Positions 12,030 to 30,032 of a stretch of DNA of 64,000 nucleotides are shown here, piece by piece. The stretch covers positions 55,435,415-55,499,414 of the forward strand of contig OX393578.1 of assembly GCA_947652605.1 (NCBI GenBank). The letters are read 5' to 3'. The notes beneath the pieces are model-generated. The model saw only the letters and a list, made by a program, of their open reading frames with translations, was not told where the DNA came from and did not search any database. A program made the translations under genes and the position numbers. The stretch's first letter is position 1. Each line of letters begins with the position of its first letter. The stretch comes from Elmis aenea. Its lineage: Eukaryota; Arthropoda; Insecta; Coleoptera; Elmidae.

Positions 12030-13560
12030 TATTTCTTATTATTATTTCCGCGGAGGTGGTCCCCTTTCGGGTTTCTGTACTGCGACCTATTGGTCTGATG
12101 TACCCTTTGGTGATAGCCCCTTAACCCTAGAAGCCCAATCTACGTAATTTTGACGTACACTCCAACACATATTCGCGATCTCTTTCGCATGCTTGCTTAG
12201 ATCGCCGTGACCATCCGAGCCAACTAGGTACATGCCCAGAGCTAACAGGAGACAACAGTCTCGCTTTGATAAGTGCCGCCATTTTGTTGTTATCGCAATG
12301 TTCACGTCGTTATGACGTATGTTTGGGGTTTGTTAACTTTTGCACTTTTCGAATTTTCTGAATTATATTTGACCTAAGTGATTTATGTTTGATAAGAGTT
12401 GATTAGTTTTTCATAAAAAAATATAAATAGTTGATTTTTGTAAACAATTTGTAGTATATAAGAAAAAATTACAAGGATCTCAGTTTTCGTGCCATTTTTT
12501 GTATGTTTAATTAAAGTGAACATTTCAGAGTTTAAATAAACAATGTTTTTTCTAAATTTCTGTTTTTTTATTTACATAGAAAGTATTTCACATAAACCAT
12601 ACAAAAAACTAGTATTTGCAGTACAGTTTATTTAGATAGAGCTCTTTTATAATTGTACGTCGTTTTGACGTATGATTGGGCTTTATAGCCTCAAAAATAT
12701 GATTGGGCTTCTAGGGTTAAAGGAGTCCTCTGTTTTTATTAACCTCAAGATTTTCTTTAAGAATGCTTTTCTTAACTCTTCTTGTCTGGCTTTTTTCATC
12801 TCTAGAAGTCTGCGCCGATTGGGTGTGAATCCTTTACACTGGCATATTACGTGAAGAGGAGTTTCTTCATCTTCACCACATCCTCTGCATAAATCGGTCT
12901 CTGAGAGCCCTATTATGGAGTATTACAGTGTTCTGTAACGAGTCCTGTGGCTGCTCTGATATCTACTCTGCTCATCCTGAGCATTTCTTCTGTCTTTTCT
13001 TTAGAGACCATTGACAGAATAGACTTAGAATGGGCTAGCCCTGCAACTTTATCCAATGAGCATTATGCCCTTGTATTAATATGTCATTAAGACACCTCTT
13101 GGCTATTCCATAGGATGTACCAACTGCGGGTTCTGGTCCAAAGAAAGGTGTCTCGCTGCCAATTTTGGCTAGGCGATCTGCCTTCTCGTTCCCTGGTATA
13201 TTAATGTGCCCTGGGCACCATATCAGTTTAACATTATTCCTGCCTCCTAGCACGCTAAGGTCCGTGTGTAGTTCAGAACAAGTCCTGAGTTTACATCCGA
13301 CGAGCCAAGAGCTTTTAACGTTGCTTGGCTGTCGGACACTATGAAGATTCTTTTATTATTAAAATCTCTTTCTAGTACTGTTTCTGCACATAACTGCATA
13401 GCGTACACCTCGTCTTGAAATGTGGTTGCATACTGTTTTGTGTACTTTAGCATAGTTACAATTGCATCTCCTGAATAAAAAATATTAGAGACCTTGCTTA
13501 GTAACCATAAACTTTGCCAGTAGTAAGCAATAACCTGAACAAGATAGTTATGGAACATGA
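12030..13560 (-). mobile_element. R1/Jockey-like LINE with RNase H domain, split by a piggyBac-like MITE
   Basis: The minus strand encodes a retrotransposon RNase H: TVLERDFNNKRIFIVSDSQA then TLKAL (13450-13300) and VKLIWCPGHINIPGNEKADR (about 13230-13170), with the SDSQ and GNEKAD blocks expected of the fold. A tail region reaches GGGG-CTATCACC and CCACCTCCGCGG near 12030-12120. The copy is 5'-truncated near 13560 and interrupted at 12121-12720 by a TTAA-flanked element. A second, plus-strand copy lies at 25276-25830. Confidence 0.8.
12121..12720. mobile_element. piggyBac-like MITE with TTAA target duplication
   Basis: The boundaries are TTAACCCTAGAAGCCCAATC at 12121-12140 and its perfect reverse complement at 12701-12720. 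TTAA at both ends is the piggyBac-superfamily target duplication, and the ends begin CCCTAGAA as in known piggyBac termini. The interior (about 590 bp) is AT-rich without a transposase. A subterminal copy of 'tatgattgggct' precedes the right end. It is inserted in the LINE at 12030-13560; the second LINE copy shows the unfilled site. Confidence 0.85.
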
Positions 13561-15041
13561 AAAAAAGTTGTTGCCTAGAATTTTGAAGCCGATTGATTTG
13601 GTTGAAAAATATTTTTATTTTTTTTTTAAATAACAGTAAAGCAACATAGGCAACAATTGCTTTAGTTTAAAAGTTTGTGGTTTTTTCCCGGCATTATTTC
13701 AAACATTACCAATCGAAGTATAATTAAGCTAAAAGCCTTTTCATTGCGAGACCATTCTCATAAAAATGAACCTAATAACATTTTTCAACAATGTAACAGA
13801 GATACGCAACTTTTTTATTTTACTTTTAATTCGATACTGCCCCTGAACAAACACGAACATCTAATGGCACCTACGGTTATATATTATGGTGGATCAGTGT
13901 TACCATGGCTACCTAAATACTATACACGCGATCCGGTTATACAGTTCATATTAGACAAGTGAAAAACGCGGATGGAGAAATGGTTTAGCGGAAGTAAATT
14001 GTGGTTATTCGGAAACCATTTACAGTTATTACCAAGGAGGTGAGTAATAATTGTTTAAGTATGCGAAAATGGTGGAGGTGGCGGTTTTGTAATAATTGCA
14101 CTTAGGGATAAGCGTGAAATAGTTGGAAAAACATGTACGCGCTGATAACCTGCTTGTTAACTAAGTAGGCCATTATTTTTGGTCAACTAATTTAAATAAA
14201 TTAGTAGGTCATGATAATAAAAGTATGTAAAACTTCACAACAGCATTTTTAGTGGCTAAAATATTCAGGAATACTCAGTAGGTTGTAAAAATTTCATGTC
14301 GTGTTGTTTGGCTACAGAAATATTTGCTTAAATATTGTTGCTTCGTTATTTTAATTAATTGTTAACACTATGAACTGTAATTCTAAGCATGTGTATTTTT
14401 TTTTATAAAATATTCCTTTGTCATGTAAATATTAATTAAATTTGCACGCAACCTCACTTCCATTCTATTATTTAAAAATTACTGTGTCCTTAAAATAAGA
14501 CGTAAAGTGACGCAAATGTCCTGTTTTATGAGTGCAATTTATAGAACTTAACAAATAAGCGTTCACAATCTGTCAACCAACTTGTGACGTGTGATAGAGT
14601 ACCTAATTATTGTTGTTTTGAGCATTTTATTCTGCAGGTCATTACAGTATTTCTCGTGGCAATGAAACAGTAAAGTTTAAGGTCATTTGTGCGATCCATA
14701 TCTCAAACCATGCTCTTATTTATTTTTCAGTGATCACGTTACGTAATTATAAAAGTCGGTATCGCATTGAACATCAACTATTAAAAAGTCGTTAGGTGAT
14801 ATTTCACACGTAAGTCAAAAGTTTAAGAGTGAATTTAGAATAAAACTGATGGTAAAGGTAGTTTTGAACACGGCAAATTTCTGATTATACAGAATAATGT
14901 TGATCGAGAATACCTCGGATAATCAAAAACTCGAATAACACGAAATTTCCGTAAATTATTTTTAAATAAACTGGATTTTAATACTTTAACGTCATTTGTG
15001 CACTGTATTTTCAGGGTAGATTAACTTATAAAGATGTACTG
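13561..15041. other. Intergenic, no supported gene
   Basis: AT-rich sequence. A 95-codon frame at 13675-13962 lacks any recognisable domain, and its composition matches its surroundings. A short 'gataatcaaaaactcgaataacacgaaat' stretch near 14915-14950 resembles decayed pogo-type ends. Confidence 0.4.
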
Positions 15042-15043
15042 TA

Positions 15044-16700
15044 GAGGGTGGGCAAGTTTCAATGTTTTCATAGGGAACCTCGGTAACTAAAGAGTTATGG
15101 CAATACGGATCCCCCTTCCTCCATCTCCTTTTTAGAGAAAAAGTTAATGGTGACAACCAAAATTGGTTATCGTCTTTAGTTTTTGATCGATTTTTCGACT
15201 TTTCGTTTTATGACTATATCTAGCTTGTTTATGAAAATAAAGAAAAATAATGTTGACGTTCTACAGGCACTTTTTTGATAAAAATGCAGTGGCGTAGACA
15301 ATTTTTCAAAAAAAAATCGAGATTCAAGTTGTGACAAAGCTGTATTTTTTTTAAATGGAACCCATAGTTGGCTGTGGCATCAGGAGAAAGAGGATTTTTC
15401 CCCATTCCGATAATATACAGCGTCATTCAAAAAGTCTGCAACAAATGGGAAAAATTTTTATTATTGATTTCTCAAAAAAAAATTATGCAAAGTTGATGCA
15501 TGATCTACAACTAATTTTAAGATGAAGAAAAGTTCGCTAAAAAGTCATGAGACACTAGATTTTAGCGATTTTTGAAAGATTCGTAAGAGGAAAGTGCCCT
15601 TATATTAAAATTGTACAAGAAAAAGTTATTTAAAATCTCAAAATAAGGCTAGATTTAAATTTTGACGGTCAAAATCCAATTTTTAGTTTTTAAGGAATTT
15701 TAACGTTCCAAAAATCAAAAACCCATTAAAATCTAGTGTCATATGACTATTAATTAAACTTTTTGGCATCTTAAAACTAGTTTTAGACTATGCACCAACC
15801 ATGCACCAACTCTTATCACAAATAAAAAATTCTGAAAAACTGATAATAAAAAACTTTCACATTTGTTGCAAACTTTTTGAATGTTAAATTTTCTTTTAAA
15901 AAAAAATTTGAACTTGACCGTCAAAATTTAAAGCTTTATTTTGAGATTCTAAATAACTTTTTTCCCAACATTTTTTTGTATCTCTTATAATTAAGGCACT
16001 TTACTCCTGCGAATATTTTAAAAATCTTAAAATCTAGTGTCCTCTGACTTTTATGCACCAACTTTTATCACGAATAAAATTTTTTGAGAAATCAATAATA
16101 AAATGTTTTCCAATTTGTTGCAGACTTTTTGAATGAAGCTGTATATCATGTGGGGTCGATTTATTCATTTTCCTAACATTATAGCAAAAATTAGGTAATT
16201 TTTCTTATTTCATTTTTTTCTAGGAGTAGACTTATGTCATTAAGAATAAACCTGGTAAAACAAACTGCCATTTTGTTGTTTTAACGATAGTTTTACAGAA
16301 ATAACCACGTTCAATTGTTGATTGTTTACATTTTTGTACCTTAAAAACACGAAATGGCTTACGAATATTACGAAAAGTAAGATATGTTAGAATGATTTAT
16401 TCAGAGTAATAATAATTCTGAAGCTGCAAGTGAAACTTATTTTAATCGTTACCCCCCAGAAAGAAAGCAACCTAATAAATATATTTTTGGAAGATTAAAA
16501 CAAAATCTCATTAATTGTGGGACATTTAACCAAGCCAGGCCAAATAATTATAATATTGAAGATGCTCAGGAAGTTCTCTTAAAAATGTTATTGGAATGGC
16601 ACTAATGGCAGTTGCAAATCCTTTGATTTCAAACAGTCAAATTGAGAATTCATGGTGTTTCAAGGCGATGTGAATTGTGTTGCAAATAATCGACGTCAAT
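15044..16700 (+). mobile_element. Decayed mariner-type (DUF4817-like) transposon, interrupted by a foldback element
   Basis: The left end (GAGGGTGGGCAAGTTTC, preceded by TA) and the following 350 bases match the element at 61807-63386. From 16352 the sequence encodes an N-terminal helix-turn-helix (MAYEYYEK, a stop, then ..AASETYFNRYP.. and ..FGRLKQNLINCGTF..). A second helix-turn-helix-like stretch follows near 16590-16680 (NPLISNSQIE, then frame-shifted GVSRRC). Frameshifts and stops mark it as dead. No right terminus was found. The 15418-16141 element is nested inside. Confidence 0.65.
15416..16143. mobile_element. TA-flanked foldback MITE nested in the mariner-type relic
   Basis: The ends read CAGCGTCATTCAAAAAGTCT (15418 on) and AGACTTTTTGAATGAAGCTG (to 16141), both flanked by TA. 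The arms continue inward, with matching blocks around 15610-15680 (aaagttatttaaaatctcaaaataa) and 15910-15965 (inverted). The related element near 62200 reads straight through this site, so it serves as an empty-site reference. No coding sequence. Confidence 0.75.
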
Positions 16701-17030
16701 TTCAAAATTCAATGTAAATAGTTTTAAATTATTTTTGAATTATTTTCTAGTTTGTATTATTTTAACCCTACTTTTTAAAAAATGGTGGATGATTATTGGC
16801 AGTAACTTCTTCACTATATTTGATTTTGTAAAGTCTTATATTTAATTAAGATTTTTATTTTTAAGCTGCTAGTTTTCATGTACATATTTTTAAAAGTATG
16901 CCAACTAGTTTCTGTTGTAATAGCTTACGATCAATTCTTTAGATATCAAATCAGGAAGTAAAATTTAATTTTCCACCAAGTTCTTGATGACATGTTCGTT
17001 ATAATTTCTGCATTAATCCATGTCGCCTAT
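16701..17030. other. Intergenic, nothing recognised
   Basis: AT-rich DNA between the mariner-type relic and the next LINE fragment. No open frame or repeat boundary is evident. Confidence 0.4.
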
Positions 17031-17034
17031 CTAC

Positions 17035-17960
17035 CCTCACGGGTGTAAGGCTTTGGGGGGAGTTGAGTTTTCATTTATCATTTTTCATTTGTTGGAGTCT
17101 TCCATATCTTCTTCCATTCTCTTCTGTTTTAAGTCTTATTCCCTATGTCCTCCCACTTTATTCCTCTACGGTCCAGTGCTTGTTTTACTCCTTCCTGTCA
17201 CCTTTTTCTTGGTTTGCCTCTCGTTTTCTTTTTGGTACTTTTTCAATCACTTTTCCTGTTAACCTTATGTTGTCCATGCGCTTTACATGTCCGAACCATC
17301 GTAGCATTCCTTCTTCTATTTTATTTCTTATTGGTTTCACTTTTAAATTTTCTCTGTGGGTTGTATTTTTAATTTTGTCCAATTTGGTTTTATTTTCTAT
17401 TTTTCTCAGGAATCTCATCTCGGTTGCTTCCAAAGCCTTTTTGTGTCTTTTTGTTGTGGTCCATGTCTCTGAGGCATATCTTTAGCATAGATGTGACTGA
17501 TTTTTTAAGTATTTCTATCTTTATTTCTCTTAAGATTTATTTTTTTCCCTAGGAATGTGTTCTTAATTATATTGAATAGTCTTCCTCCTTTTATTCTTCT
17601 TTCTCTGCCCTCTTCATCGATTTTTCCGTCTTCTGTTATCATCGATCCTAAATATTTATATTTTTCTACTTGTTTTAGATTTTCTCCATTCAGCTCCATA
17701 TTGTGTTGTGTATTTTTTCCTATAATCATTGTTTCAGTCTTCTTTTGGTTTATTTTCATTCCAAATTTCTCAAGTGTTGTTCCCAATGTAACCAGATTTC
17801 ATTTAGTGTTACCATGTCATCAGCATAACAAACCCATGTTCTGTGGCAAACCCCTGAGGTATAGTTATTTTTTCCATGTTCCAATATCCCACTCGTTATT
17901 AATTTCATTAACAAAATTGAAAATGCGTCATTCCGTTCCATCCGTGTATTCGCGAAACAT
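17035..17960 (-). mobile_element. LINE reverse-transcriptase fragment with YADD motif
   Basis: On the minus strand the order is VCYADDMVTL (RT catalytic motif, about 17830), FGMKINQKKTETMIIG, YKYLGSMITEDGKIDEEG, then the C-terminal blocks TEMRFLRKIENKTK and GMLRWFGHVKRMDN. Frames shift between blocks, so it is a pseudogene. It belongs to the same family as 20610-21860, sharing the 3' end near 17050 and 20610 (gttgagtttt). Confidence 0.8.
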
Positions 17961-20058
17961 TCATCAGTACCCAGCTAATGTAAATTGCTTGTTTAGCGCC
18001 AAACGTAAGACTGGAAAGCAATTTAGATAATAATGTAATTGGAATAATTTTGACGTTTACTTCTGTCAAACGAGTCGATCGGTGTTCTAAACAATTTTCC
18101 ATGGAACAGTTGTGAAGTTTGTGTCAAATTACTAGGTTTCTACGCGGGGGGGTCCAAGGAAAATGTAAAATTGGGCGAAATTTCGTACTGGATTTACAAC
18201 GATGACGTGGACAAGTTTACCTGAGCATTTGGTGGATCGCACGTATCTTGAACAATATTTAGGGGTATGGCTTCATTCGCATGCGCCACAGTGGTAGGTA
18301 CCAATGTCTTCCGAAAATTTCATGTCATTCATTTGACGTTTTATTAGCGCAATATTCCTTAGCTACCTCATAGCGCGTTTTATTGCTTTTTGTATTATGG
18401 CATACCGTTTTTTATTGATAAACGAAGAAATACGCACGAACAAACCGCAAAATCATAAAAGTGACGAGCCAAAATATGTAAAATGTTCGAAAAATGTTGT
18501 TTTTAAAACCGTGAGTTTAAATTTTGCTTTTTTAGCCCATTAAATTCCTCAATAACAATTAATGATTCGACAATTTAAATATTGTTGTCCAACCAAATTT
18601 CTATACAGGGTGGTCCACTTTCATGTAGCAGAACTTTGGCAGTCGATACAATAACTTATTTTAAAGCGAATATTCCATATCAACACGGGTCCATAAACAG
18701 TTCATTTTAAAGATACTGGGTGTTGAAATTATCGAAAAAATAACGATAATTTTGAACCGTTTCCCAACCAGTGGATATATTAACACCAAGATTGGTATAC
18801 AGCACCATCTTATAGGTGACCACATTCAGTGGGAATGTCGAGCCCCACAAGCAACCATTGGCGGAGTTGTGGGATTCAGTTTCAATAACTTTTATAAAAA
18901 AACTAGTACGGTCTAAAAAGAATAAGAGAGAAAGCTTTCGCAGAAAAACTAAGCACGTAAAAATAAAGCTTGATTTTCTTTGTAAAATTTGTTTTCCAGC
19001 TGTAAAACTCTTGATTTTCACTTAATCAACAAACATTATTTTAAAAACACCAAAAACATTTCATTTTAATTTCTGAATATAAATGAATTTTAATTCAAAT
19101 TATTTTAAAATAGTGCACCTAATTCGACAAAAGCAACAAATCCAAAAAAAGCAACTATACCAACCAAAATCGATTCAGAAAAGTTGCTTTTATCAAGTAT
19201 TTACTGTACTCCTAATCAAAGTTTTCCACAACTATGGAAAAACGTTATCTAAATCGATTTCAAATCAACAGAAACGGTATCATTTGTTGTACAAAGCTAC
19301 TGCCTAAATAACAATACAATTTTATTTAGGTTATATTACATACGTTATTACATCTGTATAAAATAAGATTATTATTATTATTACTTCTGAAAGAATGGTT
19401 TATCAAACCAGGAAAAATCACCCCGATTGTATTGTATAAAAATCTGCCTAATGGACATTGGAAATATTTGAGGCAGTCAATAATACCTACATTCATGGTT
19501 AAAAAATGTCAATATGCAAATGTGTTTTCTATACTCAAAATCAATAACTACCTACTTCCCACTGCAATCATTTTTTTTTGCACAAGATGCAAAACACGAT
19601 TCTAGATATTCAAATGTCGTGACAAAAATGTCATTTTAGCACAAGGTCTTTCGTTGTGCTTAATATTTATTGGTCATTATTAAAACCGCCTTGAAACTGG
19701 ACATTATAAACTATTTGATTGCCCAAGTTGTATGCAATCCAGGCGTAATCTCGCAAGCAACAAATAACTAAAGCTAGCCAGAACAAATTGTGATCAATAA
19801 ATTTCCATTTAGAATTCATTATTGCGTTTTATAACATAGTTTGCTTCATCGTAGATTTAAGAGTTTAAAATCTAAACTAAGTACATTTTCAAACTGTGTC
19901 CAAAGAACAAGTTGTGAAGTTTTACACCGCGAAAGAGGTTTAAAAACTGACATCTTTTAATGTCCAATCGAACCCATACTTGAAAATTTTGCGTCGTTTT
20001 TCCCATTGGCTATTCATTGCTTATCACCGAAGAATCTACTTCGATTTATTTGTTTTCT
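17961..20058. other. Intergenic upstream of the kinase gene
   Basis: No supported gene. A 'tatacagggtggtccactttc' motif at 18602-18622 looks like one end of a TA-flanked 'CAGGGTG' transposon, but its partner end is not evident. Short overlapping frames at 18707-19025 on both strands have no recognisable family. Confidence 0.4.
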
Positions 20059-20064
20059 TATAAA
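20059..20064 (+). promoter_or_regulatory. Candidate TATA box of the CDKL-type kinase gene
   Basis: TATAAA sits 45 bases before the start codon, which would imply a very short 5' UTR of about 15-20 bases. In such AT-rich DNA it could be chance, and an upstream 5' UTR exon is equally possible. Confidence 0.3.
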
Positions 20065-20081
20065 TACCAATGTTTCTCTGA

Positions 20082-26951
<6,870 letters not shown>

Positions 26952-27270
26952 CAAAAATTTTCTATATTGACAAAATAGGAATTATTAAACTTGTTTAGTT
27001 ACAACAAATAGATTTTAAATAGATTATTTTGATGCAAATGTATATGATCCAGTATTATTTTTGTAAGAAGAGTAACTTTAGTTAATTTTTAAATTTAAAT
27101 AACTGATGAATGACCTAAAAAAATTAATAGTTAATTAAATATCAGCAATTTAAATACGCCATTAGACGGTTTAGTGTAAATAATATGATATTGTTCTTAT
27201 ATTTCTTCTTTTTATCTCCTATTTTAATTTGTTTCTTCGTTTGTTTTAACTTGATTAGTTTAATTAAGTA

Positions 27271-27280
27271 AATAAATAAA
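27271..27280 (+). terminator. Polyadenylation signals of the kinase gene
   Basis: Two overlapping AATAAA motifs (AATAAATAAA) lie about 320 bases after the stop codon. They are the most plausible 3' end signal before the next gene. Confidence 0.45.
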
Positions 27281-28338
27281 ACAATATCGCTGTAATTTAA
27301 ATTCACTTTATTGCTTTAATTTTTTGGTGATAATATGAATTTCATCCATTAATCAAAACTGCACTTTTTCCTTGATTATTTTAGAATTCAGATTAAAATA
27401 ATCTCGTCTATTTGCAAATATATACAAATTTATAAAAAGAGTAATTGTTAGGTTTGTAAAACACTGAAAAATAAAAGAAATATTTTTGAATGTTGTGCGC
27501 TCATAAACCTTTGTAATAGTATCATTAATCTTAAGTTAACCACTTATTTTTTTGGAATGCCATTTTCGATTCTTAGATTTATTCTATGTAACTCATAAAA
27601 ATAAATACAGTAATTTTGACATTAAATATTGCAATTAAGCAAAAAATTACAATCAACGATATTTTTTTTCTGTCAATTCAATTGATTACTCAAAATCATG
27701 GGCGACCGCAGAAAATTATCCAGGAGGGGGCTAAGCTTGCAGACAAAATTGCACACAATTGATCCTGTCAAGAATGCATTGAAATAAAGCTTCAACAAAT
27801 TTTTAACTTGACCCTCTTTCATTTGATCAGCAATAGAGTGCTTCATTTCAGGGGGAAGCAAGTGCCCCGTTTGCCTCTCCTTGTGGCTACCCCCATGCTC
27901 ATAGTTAGTTCCTCTTTACAGAGTCACTAATTATTTCTTAAATTTAGTTAGAGTAACAAAATAGATTTGCTTCTAGTCGACCGGCTTATTAATAAATTAA
28001 GTTACTATCTTAATCATTGTAAAATATAAATGCAGTCTCAATAATTTTATTTAGAATTTTTTATATAACTGTTGCTCCAGTAGTCTTTGGTTTACTCTTA
28101 ACATTCTTTTTACTCAAAACTTCTTGCAGAGAAAAAGTAGTAAATATCTGTACATGAAAAATTTAACTTTAAAAGTTGCTTTTTATCAAAAGGATTGATT
28201 GATATGTAAAGGTCGATACAGAAAATTACTTAAAATTTTTACATTCTTAGCATCAATTTACGTTTTCACTGAAAACGAATCTTCAAGGAAATTAAATAAG
28301 GAAATATTTGTAACAAAAACATCAATAAATGAAACATA
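27281..28338. other. Intergenic, nothing recognised
   Basis: AT-rich spacer between the 3' ends of the kinase gene (+) and the small membrane-protein gene (-). A 62-codon minus frame at 27673-27861 shows no features; 'gggcgaccgcag' near 27700 gives no repeat partner. Confidence 0.4.
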
Positions 28339-28348
28339 TTTATTTATT
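28339..28348 (-). terminator. Polyadenylation signals of the small membrane-protein gene
   Basis: TTTATTTATT on the plus strand gives two overlapping AATAAA motifs on the minus strand, about 40 bases beyond the stop codon. Confidence 0.6.
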
Positions 28349-28384
28349 CTATTTACACAACTGTCTACATTATAACTTTAACTA

Positions 28385-28698
28385 TTATTGTGCCTTTGAT
28401 TCCACAACTTCGGCTTTTTCATTTAACTGGCTCAAACTCATTTTCTCCATGATGCTCTTTTGTAAATACTTAAACCCCTGTAAGAAAATTAAACATTACA
28501 ATCAGTTAAAACACAGTAATAATTAATTTATACAATAACTATCGGCAAGTCTTTTCTTTCTGAATCGCTCACAAGTGTCGGTACTTGTTGTATTCTATTC
28601 CAACCCAAGTGTACTCCCACAATCATAGGAATTCCAATAAGAAGTACGACGTAATCACTACAAAATTCCATTAATTTCTGTCTAAGCCTAAGTGACAT
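28385..28698 (-). CDS. Small single-pass membrane protein (85 aa)
   Basis: Two exons: 28698-28534 and 28477-28385, joined in phase 0 (donor GTATAA, acceptor TTTCTTACAG). The protein starts MSLRLRQKLMEFCSDYVVLL. It has one hydrophobic segment at about residues 17-33 (VVLLIGIPMIVGVHLGW), then a short soluble tail rich in Lys and Glu (SQLNEKAEVVESKAQ at the end). The layout resembles small integral membrane proteins of mitochondria or ER, but I cannot name the family. It is too short per exon to appear as a long open frame. It shares a 120-bp head-to-head interval with RRP36. The splice model rests on the sequence alone. Confidence 0.65.
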
Positions 28699-28818
28699 TT
28701 TGCATATTAATGATAGGTTATGTTCCTAATATTTACAAGTTAAGTAAATTTAGATTACGCAGTTGGCACGATGTACCTTTAACCAAAACATAACCAAACT
28801 TTCATTTAGACGTCAAAC
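28699..28818. promoter_or_regulatory. Probable bidirectional promoter
   Basis: Only 120 bp separate the start codons of the small membrane-protein gene (minus) and the RRP36 gene (plus), so both promoters must lie here or inside the 5' UTRs. No TATA box stands out, as expected for housekeeping genes. Confidence 0.55.
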
Positions 28819-29703
28819 ATGAGTTCTGATAGTGAATCTTCAGTTTCTGAAGAATTAAATCGTGAAGCAGAAACCGAACGTAAAGAAAAATCATTGACAG
28901 AAAGGGTAATTATAAAATCACAGCATTGAAATACTCACTTAAATCATTTCCATTGTAGGAACTCATTCGACAGCAGATATCAACAATGAGTTTTGAAGAT
29001 CTGCAGAAATTAAAACAACAGCTCGGAACAAAAGTGTACAATAAAACAGTATTCGGGATAAATTCCGAAAAACCGAAGCATGATTTCAAACGTGCTAATA
29101 AAAATAGGCCGCGAGAAATAAGTGCTAAAAAACGATTTGACAGTAATGTTCCTAAAGTAAAACCACCACAACTGCCTAGAGATCCCAGATTCGATCCACT
29201 TTGCGGTACATTTGATGATAAAGTCTTTAACTCGAACTATAAATTTATACACGGGTTGAGAAAAAAAGAAAAAGTGCAACTGGAACAAGAGTTTAAGAAA
29301 GAAGAAGATCCCAAACGTAAACAAAAAATAAAATACCTCATGAACAGAATAGTAAGTCGTGCAACGTTAATAACGTCAGTAATAATACGGATCATATTTT
29401 AGGATAACCAAATTCGTGAGCGAGAAAAACGAGATGAAAAAACCGCCAAGCAATACGAAGAAAAAAGAGAATTCCGGATGAAACTTAAGCAGGGAGAAAA
29501 GCCTACGTATAAGAAAAAATGTAAGTGATGAAATTATCGGTTTCGAACGTACGTTAAGAAATATGTTTTTAGCTGAAAGACGAATTGAAGATTTAATCGG
29601 TAAATACGAGGAACTTAAGAAGAGCAATAGGTTGGAAAAACACATCAAAAAGAGGTCGAAAAAATTGGCAAGAAAATCTGACATGAATTTAGAAGGTGAA
29701 TAA
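28819..29703 (+). CDS. RRP36: Ribosomal RNA processing protein 36 homologue
   Basis: Four exons: 28819-28905, 28959-29351, 29403-29520 and 29573-29703, giving 242 residues. RRP36 is a nucleolar factor needed for early cleavage of pre-rRNA and small-subunit maturation. Family blocks visible: MSFEDLQKLKQQLGTKVYNK, then KRANKNRPREISAKKR, then RDPRFDPLCGTFDDKVFNSN, a lysine- and glutamate-rich helical region, and the basic tail (KKRSKKLARKSD). The N-terminus is a short acidic Ser-rich stretch starting MSSDSESSVSEELNREAETE. The gene is compact (introns 51-53 bp), unlike its TE-filled neighbours. It is convergent with mRpL11 downstream. Confidence 0.95.
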
Positions 29704-29738
29704 GCTCTTTGCAGTTTAAGAATTATGTTTTGTATGTT

Positions 29739-29744
29739 AATAAA
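29739..29744 (+). terminator. Polyadenylation signal of RRP36
   Basis: AATAAA 36 bases after the stop codon. Confidence 0.7.
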
Positions 29745-30032
29745 TTGGTTTTTGATATAGATAACACTGTTTTATAGCCGCAACATTAAGGAAAAGCGTT
29801 TATAACCGGCATTAAATATTTTCAAGTTAGTTTCTATTCTTTAAAAAATTATAGTCGATTCGTTTTTTTTTCCGTCCAGTTCTCATCACTAATAAACACT
29901 AAATCAATAAGACCGTAGTCAACAGTTTTTCCGACTCCCCACTCATTAAAAAAAGCCTTGATTCCGATTCCCAACCCTACGTTGGCTTAATCCAAAAGAA
30001 ACGACACTTGATTAACTCACCTAACAATGCTA

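Noticed and set aside
12087..12305. 72-codon minus-strand frame starting MNIAITTKWRHLSKRD
   Set aside because: It crosses the junction between a MITE and a LINE, so the frame is accidental.
13675..13962. 95-codon plus-strand frame
   Set aside because: No domain, no splice or poly(A) context, composition like surrounding DNA.
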